Source: Streptomyces sp. NBC_01224
Lineage (GTDB): Bacteria; Actinomycetota; Actinomycetes; Streptomycetales; Streptomycetaceae
Direction: 5' to 3'
NCBI RefSeq assembly: GCF_036002945.1
Contig: NZ_CP108529.1
Coordinates: 5,947,001 to 6,011,000, forward strand
Length of the DNA stretch: 64,000 nucleotides
A model generated the notes under the pieces. That model was given only the letters and a program-made list of their open reading frames with translations, ran no database searches and was not told the origin of the DNA. Shown here in pieces: positions 52,057 to 61,184 of this stretch (positions are counted from its first letter, which is position 1; each line of letters opens with the position of its first letter). A program made the position numbers and the translations under genes.

Positions 52057-55000
52057 TCAGTTGTCCCCCTGGTGGCGCAGCGAGGTCGCGGGGTCGGCAC
52101 CGCGCAGGGCGAGAAACACGACGATCAGCAGCGGCAACGCGGCGACACCCGCCAGCAACGCGGCTACCTGCCCGGCCGGCAACTGCACCAGCACCGGGGG
52201 CACCGGCGCGGTGGCCTGCCCGGTCAGCACGATGAGCGGTACGACGGCGCGGTTCAGTACGGCCCCGAGCGCGGCCCCGACCAGCAGCGCGATCGCGATC
52301 AGCACGCCCTGCTCGGCGGCGATCATCCGGGTCAGCCGTCGGCGCGGCGTCCCCAGCGCCCGCAGGACGGCGAACTCGGCGGAACGTTCGCGCTGCGCGC
52401 CGGCAGCGCTCACCGCGAAGCCGACCGCGGCCAGGGCCGCGGCGACGACCGCCACCGCGGGCAGCGCGGACTGCGACCCGGCGCCCAGCGGATCGCTGAC
52501 CAGCTCCCGCGCGATCTCGTCGCGCACCTCGACCTGGGCCGGATCGGTGTAGGGCTGTGCCCGCAGCGCGGCGGCGACCTTTCCGGCCTGTCCGGGGGCG
52601 GTGCTCAGCCACCACTCGACGGGGGTGAGCACGGTGCCCGGACGGTGTGCGAGGACCTGGCCGACGGCCCTGAGGTCGAGCAGCAGCGCGCCGCCGTCCC
52701 GGGCCCGGTCGGAGCCGGTGACGGGGGCATCGGAGCCGGTGCCGGGGCCGGTGGTCGGCAGCCTGCGCACCACATCCGCGATCTTCACCCGGACCGTCTC
52801 GCCGGCCAGCGTGATGTCGACGCTCTGCCCCTTCCTCGCTCCGGCGGCCTTCAGATACGCGTCGGTGACGATGGCGTTCGGCGTCGGCGCCTTCGGACGG
52901 GGCGCGGTGGCCCGTACGGAGAAGGCGGGCGACTCCCACGCGTCCGGGGCCGAGCCGGTGTCGTACCCGAAGGCCAGCAGGCTCTTCTCGGAGACCGTCG
53001 CGTACACCGGATCGCCGGGCTGCTCCTTGCCGGGCTGCTCCTCATCGGATCCGGCGGCGTTCTGCGTGGCGTCCCAGGCGAACCCGTCGGGCACCGGGAC
53101 CGCCTGCTCGGTGCCGTCGGCCGTCACGGTCCTGAGGGCGCCGATGTCGACCCGGTGGGACTCGCTCCGGCCGGCCGGCCGGTTGCCGTCCAGCTCGAAC
53201 CCGGTCACCGCGAGATCACCCGCGGCCGCCACCGCGAACGCGAACGGATGCGTCGTCCCGTCGACGGGTACGGTCCCGGCCGGTACCCGGTACGGGAAGC
53301 CGTAACGATCCTCCAGCAGCACGGTGACGAGCGGCGCGGTGCCGGACGGCGACCGCCGTCCGGGCGCCCCGGCCACCGTGATCCGCACGTCGAACCGGAC
53401 CTGTTCGCTGCGCTGCGGCAACAGCAGCCCGGCCCGCGCGGTCCTCGGCGGGGCGAGCGAGTCGAACAGCCGCTCCGGCGGCCCGTCGCCGAGGTCGCCG
53501 CGCATCAGCATCCGCTCGTCGGCGTGCGCGGTGTCCAGGGCGAGGATCTCGGCGGTGCGTTGACCGGAGAGGTCCACGGTCGTACGGAACGCGGGTGCCG
53601 CCTCCCGTACGCCCGGCAGCCGCGCGTACGCGCCCGCCTTCGCCGGATCGTCCTCGACACTGCCCACCACGCGCACCGACGCACCGGCCCTGAAGTCCGC
53701 CTGGTCGCCCTGCGAACGGTCCCAGGAGGCGCGCTGCCCGATCGCCAGCATGCCCATGGCGACTGACAGGACCAGCAGCAGCACCGGTCCGGCATTGCGC
53801 AGCGGGCGCCGGCTGAACTGCCAGCCGGCCAGCGCCGTGATCAGCCCCCGGCCGCCCGCCGCACGGCGCTCCGCGAGCCGGGCCGCGGGCGGCAGCAGAC
53901 GCAGCGTCAGTACGGTGCCCGCGAGCAGCAGCAGGGCGGGAGCCGCGACGAGCAGCGGATCGACGCCGAGACCGCCCTGCCGGTCACCGCTCAGCACGCC
54001 GCCGCCGGAGCCCGTGGTCTGACGGTCGAGCTGCCAGTACGCCACCGCCGCGATCACCAGCAGACCGAGGTCGGCACCCGCCCGGAGCGGCGCGGGCAGC
54101 GCGACGGCGCGGCGGGAACGACGTTCCCCGGCACCGGCCGCCAGCGCGGGCGCCACGACGGCCAGCGCACACGTCAGCGCGGCGACGGCGGAGACCAGCC
54201 ACACGGTGGCGGTCGCGCCCCCGTCGAGGCGCAGCCCGATCCGGGACAGCGCGCCGCGGTCCGCGAGCAGCCGGGTCAGCGGCCCGGCGAGCAGCGGGGC
54301 GAGGAGTGCCGCGGGCAGCGCGAGCAACAGCGCCTCGATGGCGGCGAGCGCGGTGACGCGTCCGCGCGATCCGCCGCGCGCCCGCAGCAGCCGGGTCTCC
54401 CCGTCGCGCTCACTGCTCAGCAGCCGGGCCACCAGCAGCAGCGCGTAACCGGCGAGCATCACCAACTGGACGGCCACGATCATCAGCGTCGAGCGGGAGA
54501 CCAGCAGCGCCCGGTCGATCTGCTCCAGCACCTGGGGGAGCGAGGTCCGCACGGTGGCCCCGCTCCTGAATCCGGGGGCGGCCTGCAGCTTCTTCGGAGC
54601 GGCCGTGGCGGCGCTGTGCAGCGCCGCTGTCCGGCCCGTGGTGACGGTGCGGAAATCTGCGGTTGCCAGCCAGGACATCGTGCCGGAGCTCATCCGTCCG
54701 GAACCGAGCACGGCGGGATCGGTGAGCAGCGGACCGTACGTCGTGAAGGCGACCTTGCGGATGCCGCGCCCGCTGAGTTCGTCCAACTGCCAGTACGGGT
54801 CGGCCTGGTCGGACGCCTCGTACACGCCGGTGATCAGGACGCGCACCGGCTTGTCGTCCAGCCGGTCGGTGAGGGTGAGCCGCGAACCGGGCCGCAGCTT
54901 CAGGACCCCGGCGGCGGTGTGCGGCAAGGCGACCTGGACGGGATCGCCGGCCCTTCCGCTCCCGGCCGCGGGCATGTGGCCCGCGGTCAGCCGGACGCGG

Positions 55001-55383
55001 CTGCGGTCGAGCGCGGCGAAGTGGGTGAGGTCCGGGTCGCCGCCCCGGACGCCTGAAGCCTGTGGACCGCCCGGCAGCGCGTACGAACCCGACGTCTCCA
55101 GCGTCCGGACGGTCACGGGCAGGCCGTCGAAGGTGTCGCGGGCGGTCCTCCGCGCGGTCGCGTCGGCCGCGTCCCGCTGCGCGGGCATCACCTGCGCGGA
55201 CACGACGAGGGAGGCGGCGGACGCCGACCGATGCGTGAGGGCGTGGCGCAGCGCCGCGTCGCCGATGGAGCCGGAGAACGCGGTGAGCGCGGCCAGTACC
55301 GAGGCGGTGAGCAGGATCGCGAGGACAGCGGCGGCGAGCAGGAGCCGATAGGCCCTCACCCGGAGAAAGACAAACCCCGTCAC
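52057..55383 (-). CDS. FtsX-like ABC permease, large (1108 aa)
   Basis: This is the first gene of a three-gene operon. A GTG start follows AGGGGGGCAC. The 1108-residue protein begins with a membrane helix (YRLLLAAAVLAILLTASVLA), a long extracytoplasmic domain, four or more helices (MIVAVQLVMLAGYALLLVAR and others), a second extracytoplasmic domain, and an FtsX domain (LPAVAVVAAALAAVGFAVSA, VLRALGTPRRRLTRMIAAEQ). The two very large permeases likely form a heterodimer with the downstream ATPase. Export of a surface lipid or peptide is inferred from the family. Confidence 0.85.
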   Translation of the reverse strand: MTGFVFLRVRAYRLLLAAAVLAILLTASVLAALTAFSGSIGDAALRHALTHRSASAASLVVSAQVMPAQRDAADATARRTARDTFDGLPVTVRTLETSGSYALPGGPQASGVRGGDPDLTHFAALDRSRVRLTAGHMPAAGSGRAGDPVQVALPHTAAGVLKLRPGSRLTLTDRLDDKPVRVLITGVYEASDQADPYWQLDELSGRGIRKVAFTTYGPLLTDPAVLGSGRMSSGTMSWLATADFRTVTTGRTAALHSAATAAPKKLQAAPGFRSGATVRTSLPQVLEQIDRALLVSRSTLMIVAVQLVMLAGYALLLVARLLSSERDGETRLLRARGGSRGRVTALAAIEALLLALPAALLAPLLAGPLTRLLADRGALSRIGLRLDGGATATVWLVSAVAALTCALAVVAPALAAGAGERRSRRAVALPAPLRAGADLGLLVIAAVAYWQLDRQTTGSGGGVLSGDRQGGLGVDPLLVAAPALLLLAGTVLTLRLLPPAARLAERRAAGGRGLITALAGWQFSRRPLRNAGPVLLLVLSVAMGMLAIGQRASWDRSQGDQADFRAGASVRVVGSVEDDPAKAGAYARLPGVREAAPAFRTTVDLSGQRTAEILALDTAHADERMLMRGDLGDGPPERLFDSLAPPRTARAGLLLPQRSEQVRFDVRITVAGAPGRRSPSGTAPLVTVLLEDRYGFPYRVPAGTVPVDGTTHPFAFAVAAAGDLAVTGFELDGNRPAGRSESHRVDIGALRTVTADGTEQAVPVPDGFAWDATQNAAGSDEEQPGKEQPGDPVYATVSEKSLLAFGYDTGSAPDAWESPAFSVRATAPRPKAPTPNAIVTDAYLKAAGARKGQSVDITLAGETVRVKIADVVRRLPTTGPGTGSDAPVTGSDRARDGGALLLDLRAVGQVLAHRPGTVLTPVEWWLSTAPGQAGKVAAALRAQPYTDPAQVEVRDEIARELVSDPLGAGSQSALPAVAVVAAALAAVGFAVSAAGAQRERSAEFAVLRALGTPRRRLTRMIAAEQGVLIAIALLVGAALGAVLNRAVVPLIVLTGQATAPVPPVLVQLPAGQVAALLAGVAALPLLIVVFLALRGADPATSLRHQGDN

Positions 55384-55426
55384 ACGTGCCCCCCTGGACC
55401 CTCACCGCACACACGCCCCCCGGCGA

Positions 55427-55507
55427 TGTAGGGATGCTTTCAGGAATCACGTGCAATTGGAAACCGCTTGTGTGTGCACCTTGATGGGATCGTGACCGTT
55501 AATCGGT
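55427..55507 (-). promoter_or_regulatory. Promoter and inverted repeat of the FtsX permease operon
   Basis: On the minus strand, TTGCAC (55456-55451) and CCTACA (55432-55427) are 18 bases apart and about 45 bases before the start codon, fitting a sigma-70-type promoter. Upstream is an inverted repeat ACCG-TTAAT-CGGT (55495-55507), where an activator could bind. Confidence 0.5.
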
Positions 55508-55554
55508 GACGGAGGAACGCATTCCGTACCCGGTGCGGGGGCAGGGGCGTGTTC

Positions 55555-55959
55555 TCAGCCCTCGGTGTTCACCATCGAGGCGGCGGCATAGGTGAGGTAG
55601 TCCCACAGCTGCCGCTCGTGTTCCGGCGCCAGTCCGAGCTCGTCGAGGGCGACCCGCATATGGCTCAGCCACGCATCGTGCGCCGCCCGGTCCACCCGGA
55701 ACGGAACGTGCCGCATCCGCAGCCGCGGATGTCCGCGCTGCTCACCATAGGTACGGGGACCGCCCCAGTACTGCATCAGGAACAGCCTGAACCGCTCCTC
55801 GGCCGGACCCAGATCCTCCTCCGGGTACATCGGCCGGAGCAGCGGGTCCTCGGCGATCCCCTGGTAGAAGCGGTGCACCAGGCGCCGGAAGGTCTCCTCG
55901 CCGCCGACCTGCTCGTAGAAGGTCTGCTCCTGCAGCGTGTCGTGCGGAATGTCAGTCAC
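55555..55959 (-). CDS. glbO: Group II truncated haemoglobin (trHbO type)
   Basis: A GTG start gives MTDIPHDTLQEQTFYEQVGG. Longer frames upstream overlap the divergent methyltransferase and are non-coding. The 134-residue protein has the two-over-two globin pattern: TFRRLVHRFYQGIAEDPLL with the B10 Tyr, FRLFLMQYWGGPRTYGEQRG, and the proximal His in RMRHVPFRV. The G8 Trp lies in HDAWLSHMRVAL. These mark the group II (GlbO) class of actinobacteria, which bind oxygen and may handle nitric oxide or peroxide. It appears monocistronic. Confidence 0.93.
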   Translation of the reverse strand: MTDIPHDTLQEQTFYEQVGGEETFRRLVHRFYQGIAEDPLLRPMYPEEDLGPAEERFRLFLMQYWGGPRTYGEQRGHPRLRMRHVPFRVDRAAHDAWLSHMRVALDELGLAPEHERQLWDYLTYAAASMVNTEG

Positions 55960-56091
55960 CCGTCCATGGTCGCAGACGCACCGGCCGAGGACCGGGGTCC
56001 TAGGTCCTGCCCTCGGACCGCCGTCCGCCGGCCCCGACCTGCCCCGGCCCGGTTCCTGGCCCCGGGGCCCCCGGCGCAGGAAGGTGGAGGT

Positions 56092-57075
56092 ATGGACGAT
56101 GCACACCCGGACCCGTTCGCCGCGGCCGCCGCCGAGGAGCGGTGGGCCATGGTGCGCGGGATCGTGGCCGGTGGGGCGCTGGGTGACCCGCAATGGCTGG
56201 CCGCGTTCGAGGAGGTGCCGCGGCATCTGTTCGTGCCGTACTACTTCGTGGGCGGTGGATTCGACCGCCTGTGGTGCGAGGACCCCGACCCGGTCAGGCG
56301 GGCCCAGTGGCTGCACGGGGCGTATGCGGACGGGGCACTGGCCACCCGCATACGGGACGGTGAGCTGATCTCTTCGAGCAGCCAGCCGTCGCTGATGGCC
56401 CGGATGCTCGAAGAGCTGGACGTACGGGAAGGGCAGCGGGTCCTGGAGATCGGCGCGGGCAGCGGCTACAACGCGGCGCTGCTCGCACATCGACTCGGTG
56501 ACGACGCCGTGACCACCGTCGACCTCGAACCGGAGATCACCGAGTCGGCCCGTCGGCATCTGGCGGCGGCCGGATACCGCCCGGCGGTGATCACCGGGGA
56601 CGGGGCACGGGGCTGGCCCCCGCGCGGCCCGTACGACCGGATCATCGCGACCTGCACCCTGCCGTGCATACCGCAGGCCTGGCTGGAACAGTGCACGCCC
56701 GGCGCACGGATACTGGCGCCGTTCGCCACCGGACTGATCGCGCTGGGGGTACGGGAAGGGACGCACGGGAAGTATGCCGAGGGCCGGTTCCTGCACACGC
56801 CCGCGTACTTCGTACCGCTGCGCGGTACACCGCCGCGGCCCGCGCGGCGTCCGCACACCGGCGCACTGCCGAGGCGCGTCAGCGAGAACGAACTCTTCCG
56901 GTTCCTGCTGACACTCACCGAGGCCACCCTCGACCCGCGCGAGGCCCTCGCTCTCTGGCAGCGCGAGCGGCGCCCCGAACGGGAGAGGTTCGGCATCACG
57001 GTCCGGGACGGGCGGCAGTGGGCCTGGCTGGACGACCCCGAGGGGCCGTACGCCTGGCCACTGCCCGGCGGGTAG
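56092..57075 (+). CDS. Protein-L-isoaspartate O-methyltransferase-like protein
   Basis: The ATG has GGTGGAGG upstream. The 327-residue protein has the isoaspartyl-methyltransferase core: EVPRHLFVPYYFVG, SSSSQPSLMARMLEELDV, the SAM motif VLEIGAGSGYNAALLAHRLG, and acidic motif 2 VTTVDLEPEITESARRHLAA, then YDRIIATCTLPCIPQAW. It carries a C-terminal extension of about 100 residues (RVSENELFRFLLTLTEATLD) beyond the normal catalytic domain, as in the Streptomyces paralogues used in peptide natural-product pathways. Whether it repairs protein or modifies a peptide is not shown. Confidence 0.85.
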   Translation: MDDAHPDPFAAAAAEERWAMVRGIVAGGALGDPQWLAAFEEVPRHLFVPYYFVGGGFDRLWCEDPDPVRRAQWLHGAYADGALATRIRDGELISSSSQPSLMARMLEELDVREGQRVLEIGAGSGYNAALLAHRLGDDAVTTVDLEPEITESARRHLAAAGYRPAVITGDGARGWPPRGPYDRIIATCTLPCIPQAWLEQCTPGARILAPFATGLIALGVREGTHGKYAEGRFLHTPAYFVPLRGTPPRPARRPHTGALPRRVSENELFRFLLTLTEATLDPREALALWQRERRPERERFGITVRDGRQWAWLDDPEGPYAWPLPGG

Positions 57076-57082
57076 GCGCGGG

Positions 57083-58273
57083 TCAGCCCCGGCGGATCGT
57101 GATCGTCGTCCACGCCCCGACGTGCACCTGGTCGCCGTCCTGGAGCGGGACGGGGACATAGGGCTGGATCGGGTCCTCGGCGCCGTTGAGCGTGGTGCCG
57201 TTGGTGGAGTTCTGGTCGACCACGGCCCAGCTGCCGTCGGGCTGCTGCACCAGCACCGCGTGCTGGTGCGAGACGCCCGGGTCCTCCGGCGGCACGGACA
57301 GATCGATGTCGGGGGACTCGCCGGTGCTGTGCCTGCGGCGACCGATGGTGATCTGGTTGCCGGTCAGCGCAAGCTGCTGTTCCGGGGAGTACGCGGGCAG
57401 GTTGAGCCCGGTCGCCTCGGGACCGCTGCGCTGCATCATCGCCAGGAAGTACTCACGGTCCGGGGCGATGACCGCGGTCCAGGTCGCGGGCGGCTGGTTC
57501 TGGTTCCGCCCCGGGAACGGCGGCTGCTGTTGCGCCGGGGCCGGCGGCTGCGGAGCCTGCGTCCGGGACGGCGGCGACAGCATCCAGTCGTCGTCATCGC
57601 CGGACTGCGGCCCCTGCGGCGGGGCCGGCGGCTGGGGGGCCTGCGGGGCGGGAGGACCGGGCCGCTCGAACGCGGGCGGCGCCGACTGCTGCTGGAACGA
57701 CGGCGGCGGGGTCTGCTGGAACGGCGGGGGCGGCGCGGTCTGCTGGAAGGGCGGCGGAGGCGGCGGTCCCTGCTGCTGGAACGGCTGCGGCGGCTGCGGC
57801 GACTGCGGACCCGGGGGCCCGGACCGGCTTCCCTGGTCGGGGGAGAGCGGTTCGGCCGGGCGGTTCACCTGCGAGGGCCGTGAGCCCTGATACTCGAACG
57901 GATCACGCTGCTGCTGAGGGCCCGGCGGCTGCTGTGCCTGGAAGCCGGGCGGCAGGTTGAGACCGGGCGGAGGGCCGGGAAGGCTGTGGGGCGGCGCCAG
58001 CGGCGTGTACGACGTCGCGGTGTTCGTGAGGAAGTTCCAGCGGCACTCCTCGCAGAACGGCGCCATGGCCTCACGCGGTGTGCGGCACTGCGGGCAGAGT
58101 TCGGCCTGCTGGGTCGCATCAGGGCCCTGCGGGTGACCGTAACCGGGAGCGGGCGGCGGGGGAGGCGGCGGGGGGGCTGCACCCGCAGGCGCGCCCGCGC
58201 CGGCCATGCGATGGCCGCAGACCTCGCACCAGTCATCGGAACCCGACTGGTGTCCGTTCGGGCAGGTCGGCAT
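57083..58273 (-). CDS. Zinc-ribbon and FHA-domain protein
   Basis: The 396-residue protein starts with two zinc ribbons (CPNGHQSGSDDWCEVCGHRM and CPQCRTPREAMAPFCEEC), then a 150-residue Pro/Gln-rich linker with polyproline runs. It ends in an FHA domain (QITIGRRRHSTGESPDIDLS, GVSHQHAVLV, DQNSTNGTTLNG). FHA domains bind phosphothreonine, so this is a likely reader of PknG kinase output. It is the last gene of the kinase-phosphatase-VWA-FHA series and ends 7 bases from the convergent methyltransferase gene. GGAGAGGGGG precedes the ATG. Confidence 0.92.
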   Translation of the reverse strand: MPTCPNGHQSGSDDWCEVCGHRMAGAGAPAGAAPPPPPPPPAPGYGHPQGPDATQQAELCPQCRTPREAMAPFCEECRWNFLTNTATSYTPLAPPHSLPGPPPGLNLPPGFQAQQPPGPQQQRDPFEYQGSRPSQVNRPAEPLSPDQGSRSGPPGPQSPQPPQPFQQQGPPPPPPFQQTAPPPPFQQTPPPSFQQQSAPPAFERPGPPAPQAPQPPAPPQGPQSGDDDDWMLSPPSRTQAPQPPAPAQQQPPFPGRNQNQPPATWTAVIAPDREYFLAMMQRSGPEATGLNLPAYSPEQQLALTGNQITIGRRRHSTGESPDIDLSVPPEDPGVSHQHAVLVQQPDGSWAVVDQNSTNGTTLNGAEDPIQPYVPVPLQDGDQVHVGAWTTITIRRG

Positions 58274-58384
58274 GTCGGCGCTTCCCCCTCTCCTCGTCCG
58301 GCCCTGGGGGCCGTCATTTTTTTCTTGCTCTTCGCCACCCGGCGGATCGCTCCGGCCGGGCGGCTCGACTGTGCGGCTGTGTGG

Positions 58385-59743
58385 TTATTTCTTGACGCGA
58401 ACGGTCTTGGTCGAGCGTGTTTCGAGTGTCATCGAGTCGGCTTCCGCGACCTTCGCCTTCAGTCGCACAGTACCGGTCGAGGCATCGACGACGTCCACCA
58501 CCTTCGAAAGCAATTTCGCAGTGTCCTCGTTCCCGGACGCCGATGCGAGCTGCACCGCACGGCCCAGTTTCGCCGTCGCGCCGTCGAAGTCTCCCGACTT
58601 GCGGGCATCGAGCCCCTGCTGGATGACTTGTGCCAGTTCCGCCTGGCCCGTGTAGTGCGCGACCTGCGGGTTGATCGAGGTGGACGCCACCATGTCCTGT
58701 GTCCACACCGCCCGTACCAGGCCCTGCGAAAGGGTCTGCGGGGCCCCGCCCGACGGGTCGGGGAGGATCAGCGAGACCCTGGACGCCAGCATCTCCTGCC
58801 CGATGCCCGCCTCCGGCACCTGTACGCACACGTGGTAGTCGCGGGACTCGTCTCCCCAGGAACCCGTGGGATAGTCCCCGGCGCGGGGGCCCGCCTCGGT
58901 GCGGCGGTCGGTCAGATCGACGACCGTCGGTGCGACCTGCTTCACAAACTTGATCTCGACCCCGACGGGCGTCCAGAGCCGCAGCGCGACATCCGCGACC
59001 TCCTTGCCCATCGCGTTCTCCATCATCTGCGTGAAGTCCGCGGCCAGCCCCGCCGGGTCGGCGACGATGTCGGCCGTGCCGAGCAGCGCGGAGGCTATGG
59101 CTGTGACCTCTTTCACCTCCCAGTCGGTGCCGACCCCACGGGCGTCACAGGTGAAGCGGCCCACGCAGGATTCGAGCGCGGCCCGCAGATCCTCCGGCGC
59201 CTCGTGCTCGTTGCGGCCGTCGGTGAGGAGGATGCCGTGCCGGATGTCCACATCGGCGGCGCCGAGCAGCCGGTCCGTCAGCCGCAGCCAGGTGCCGATC
59301 GCCGTACCGCCACCGGCGCTGAGCGCACGCAGGGCCTCCTTCGCCTGGGCCTTGGTCCGCGCATCGGCGACGGCGAGCCTCCCGTTGCCCGGGTAGACCT
59401 CCTTGGCGACGTGCGTACCGCCGACCACGGCGAACGAGGTGCCGTCGCGCAGGGTGTCGATGGCCGCGGCCGTCGCATCGCGGGCGTTGCGCATCTTCGT
59501 CGGCGGATAGTCCATCGAACCGGAGCAGTCGACCATGATCACCACGGCGGCTTTCGGTGCCTGCCCCGGTACGTGCGTGGGCGTTGCGGCCGCACCGGAC
59601 AGCGGGACGCCGCCGGTGGTACCGCCTCCGGTCGAGGTGACCGTGACGATCGCGTTGACCTCGCGACCGCCCTCCGGAAGATATTCGTTCTGGTACACCT
59701 CGACGGAGAACTGCGGCACGTTCGACTTGGAGAAGTTGGCCAT
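58385..59743 (-). CDS. VWA-domain protein
   Basis: The ATG has AAGGAGCCGATC upstream. The 452-residue protein is soluble. The VWA fold lies at about residues 60-240 with MIDAS MVDCSGSMDYP, the Thr in SAGGGTAIGTWL, and LLTDGRNEHE. A beta-rich domain follows (GKEVADVALRLWTPVGVEIK), then a helical C-terminal part (GQAELAQVIQQGLDARKSGD). No signal peptide is present, so it works inside the cell, unlike the lipoprotein VWA at 9.9 kb. In context it may act as a scaffold of a phosphosignalling complex, a role seen for VWA-FHA-Ter networks. Confidence 0.9.
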   Translation of the reverse strand: MANFSKSNVPQFSVEVYQNEYLPEGGREVNAIVTVTSTGGGTTGGVPLSGAAATPTHVPGQAPKAAVVIMVDCSGSMDYPPTKMRNARDATAAAIDTLRDGTSFAVVGGTHVAKEVYPGNGRLAVADARTKAQAKEALRALSAGGGTAIGTWLRLTDRLLGAADVDIRHGILLTDGRNEHEAPEDLRAALESCVGRFTCDARGVGTDWEVKEVTAIASALLGTADIVADPAGLAADFTQMMENAMGKEVADVALRLWTPVGVEIKFVKQVAPTVVDLTDRRTEAGPRAGDYPTGSWGDESRDYHVCVQVPEAGIGQEMLASRVSLILPDPSGGAPQTLSQGLVRAVWTQDMVASTSINPQVAHYTGQAELAQVIQQGLDARKSGDFDGATAKLGRAVQLASASGNEDTAKLLSKVVDVVDASTGTVRLKAKVAEADSMTLETRSTKTVRVKK

Positions 59744-59895
59744 CTGATCGGCTCCTTGAGGCTCCAGGTGTCAGATGAAGACAGCTGTGAGGGCAGAAAT
59801 GCGGGTGAAAGTGGGCGAGCGCGGGTGAACGCGGGCGAGGGCGCCAGGGATGGAGTGGGCGGACGGAAACGGAATTAAGCGTTACGGAACAGGGC

Positions 59896-61182
59896 TCATG
59901 TGGTGCCGCAGGCCGATCCTGCCCCCTGAGGCGGTACCGCGAACGGCAGCAGAGCCACTGTTACGTTGTCGTGGCCCCCACCGTCGAGTGCATGACCCAC
60001 CAGCACCTGGGCGCCGTGCAACGGCCGCAGCTGGGCATCGGCCGGCACCGCCGCGGCCATCTCGGCCGCCGACTCCGCGTAGTTCCACAGGCCGTCCGTG
60101 CACACCACCACGAGACCGGACCGGTCCGGTTTGAAGGACGCGGTGTGCGGCTCCAGTTCGTACGCGTCGGCGCCGAGCCACCCCGTGATGGCGTGGGCGC
60201 GCTCGTCCGCGTACGCCTCGGCCTCGTTCATCAGGCCGGCCGCCACCATCTGCGCGGCCCAGGAGTCGTCCTCGGTCAGCCGGGCGGGCGGGTTGGTGCG
60301 GTCGTCCGGCACCCAGTAGACGCGGCTGTCGCCGACCCAGCCGACGACCAGCAGACCGCCCGCCATCACCGCGCCGACCAGGGTGCACGCCGGGGCGTTC
60401 TGGTGGCGGTGCGGGTCGTGCTCCCTGGCCCGGCCGGGCTCCTCGGCCAGGGAGTTGACCGACTCCGAGGCTGCGACGATCGCCTCGTGCATCGCCTGTT
60501 GCGGATGGGTGCCGCGCGGCAGCGACTCCAGAAGCGCTTCGTTGGCGGCGCTCGCGGCGGCCGCCGACGCCTCGTCGGGGCGGCTCGCCGATGAGACGCC
60601 GTCACAGACGATCGCGACGACGGCCGGTGAACCGTCGGGCAGGGCGGTGGTCGACACCGCGAACGAGTCCTCGTTGCGGTGGTGGCGCAGGCCCCGGTCG
60701 CTGACGGCGGCCACCGAACCGAGCTCCTGCTCCATGTGGTCGCGCTCGCGTGGCTGGGCGTGACCGCAGTTCTCGCAGTAGCCGTCGTTGTCGACACGGC
60801 CGGCGCGACAGGCCACACACAGTTTGGTGCCGGCCGGTGGCGTGGAGAGCGGCTCCGCGGTAGGCGTACGGGGGTCGGGCGCAGACGACTCGGCGGACGG
60901 CGTGGATGCGGGCGCGGCCCCGGGTGCGGCCAGCTCGAAGTCACCCGATCCACCCGGCTCGTCGAACCGGACCGCTGCCGGGCGGGCCGCCGGAGTGCGG
61001 GCGGTGGTCGCCGCGCCGTTCTCCGCCGGCACGGCCATGGCGATCGTCGGGTGGTCCTGCGGCGGTTCGGGCACGGCCGACAGGTCGTACCCGCACGCAC
61101 CGCAGAACAGGTCCCCCGGCTCCAGCGGCTCCTCGCAGCCGGGGCACTTCGACAAGGCCGTCTCCTGGGGCTTCTGCGACAT
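59896..61182 (-). CDS. PP2C-family Ser/Thr phosphatase with zinc ribbons
   Basis: I start at the ATG of MSQKPQETALSKC, two bases after the PknG stop. Two zinc ribbons (CPGCEEPLEPGDLFCGACGY and CVACRAGRVDNDGYCENCG) precede the PP2C domain, which has all metal motifs: VSDRGLRHHRNEDSF, IVCDGVSSASRP, VGWVGDSRVYW, VCTDGLWNY and GGHDNVTVAL. It would reverse phosphorylation by the kinase encoded immediately upstream. Zinc ribbons are shared with PknG and the FHA protein, which hints at a common docking mode. Confidence 0.94.
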   Translation of the reverse strand: MSQKPQETALSKCPGCEEPLEPGDLFCGACGYDLSAVPEPPQDHPTIAMAVPAENGAATTARTPAARPAAVRFDEPGGSGDFELAAPGAAPASTPSAESSAPDPRTPTAEPLSTPPAGTKLCVACRAGRVDNDGYCENCGHAQPRERDHMEQELGSVAAVSDRGLRHHRNEDSFAVSTTALPDGSPAVVAIVCDGVSSASRPDEASAAAASAANEALLESLPRGTHPQQAMHEAIVAASESVNSLAEEPGRAREHDPHRHQNAPACTLVGAVMAGGLLVVGWVGDSRVYWVPDDRTNPPARLTEDDSWAAQMVAAGLMNEAEAYADERAHAITGWLGADAYELEPHTASFKPDRSGLVVVCTDGLWNYAESAAEMAAAVPADAQLRPLHGAQVLVGHALDGGGHDNVTVALLPFAVPPQGAGSACGTT

Positions 61183-61184
61183 TT

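Noticed and set aside
55960..57159. Upstream extension of the truncated haemoglobin frame
   Set aside because: It lies opposite the methyltransferase gene and lacks globin features. The globin begins at the GTG at 55959.
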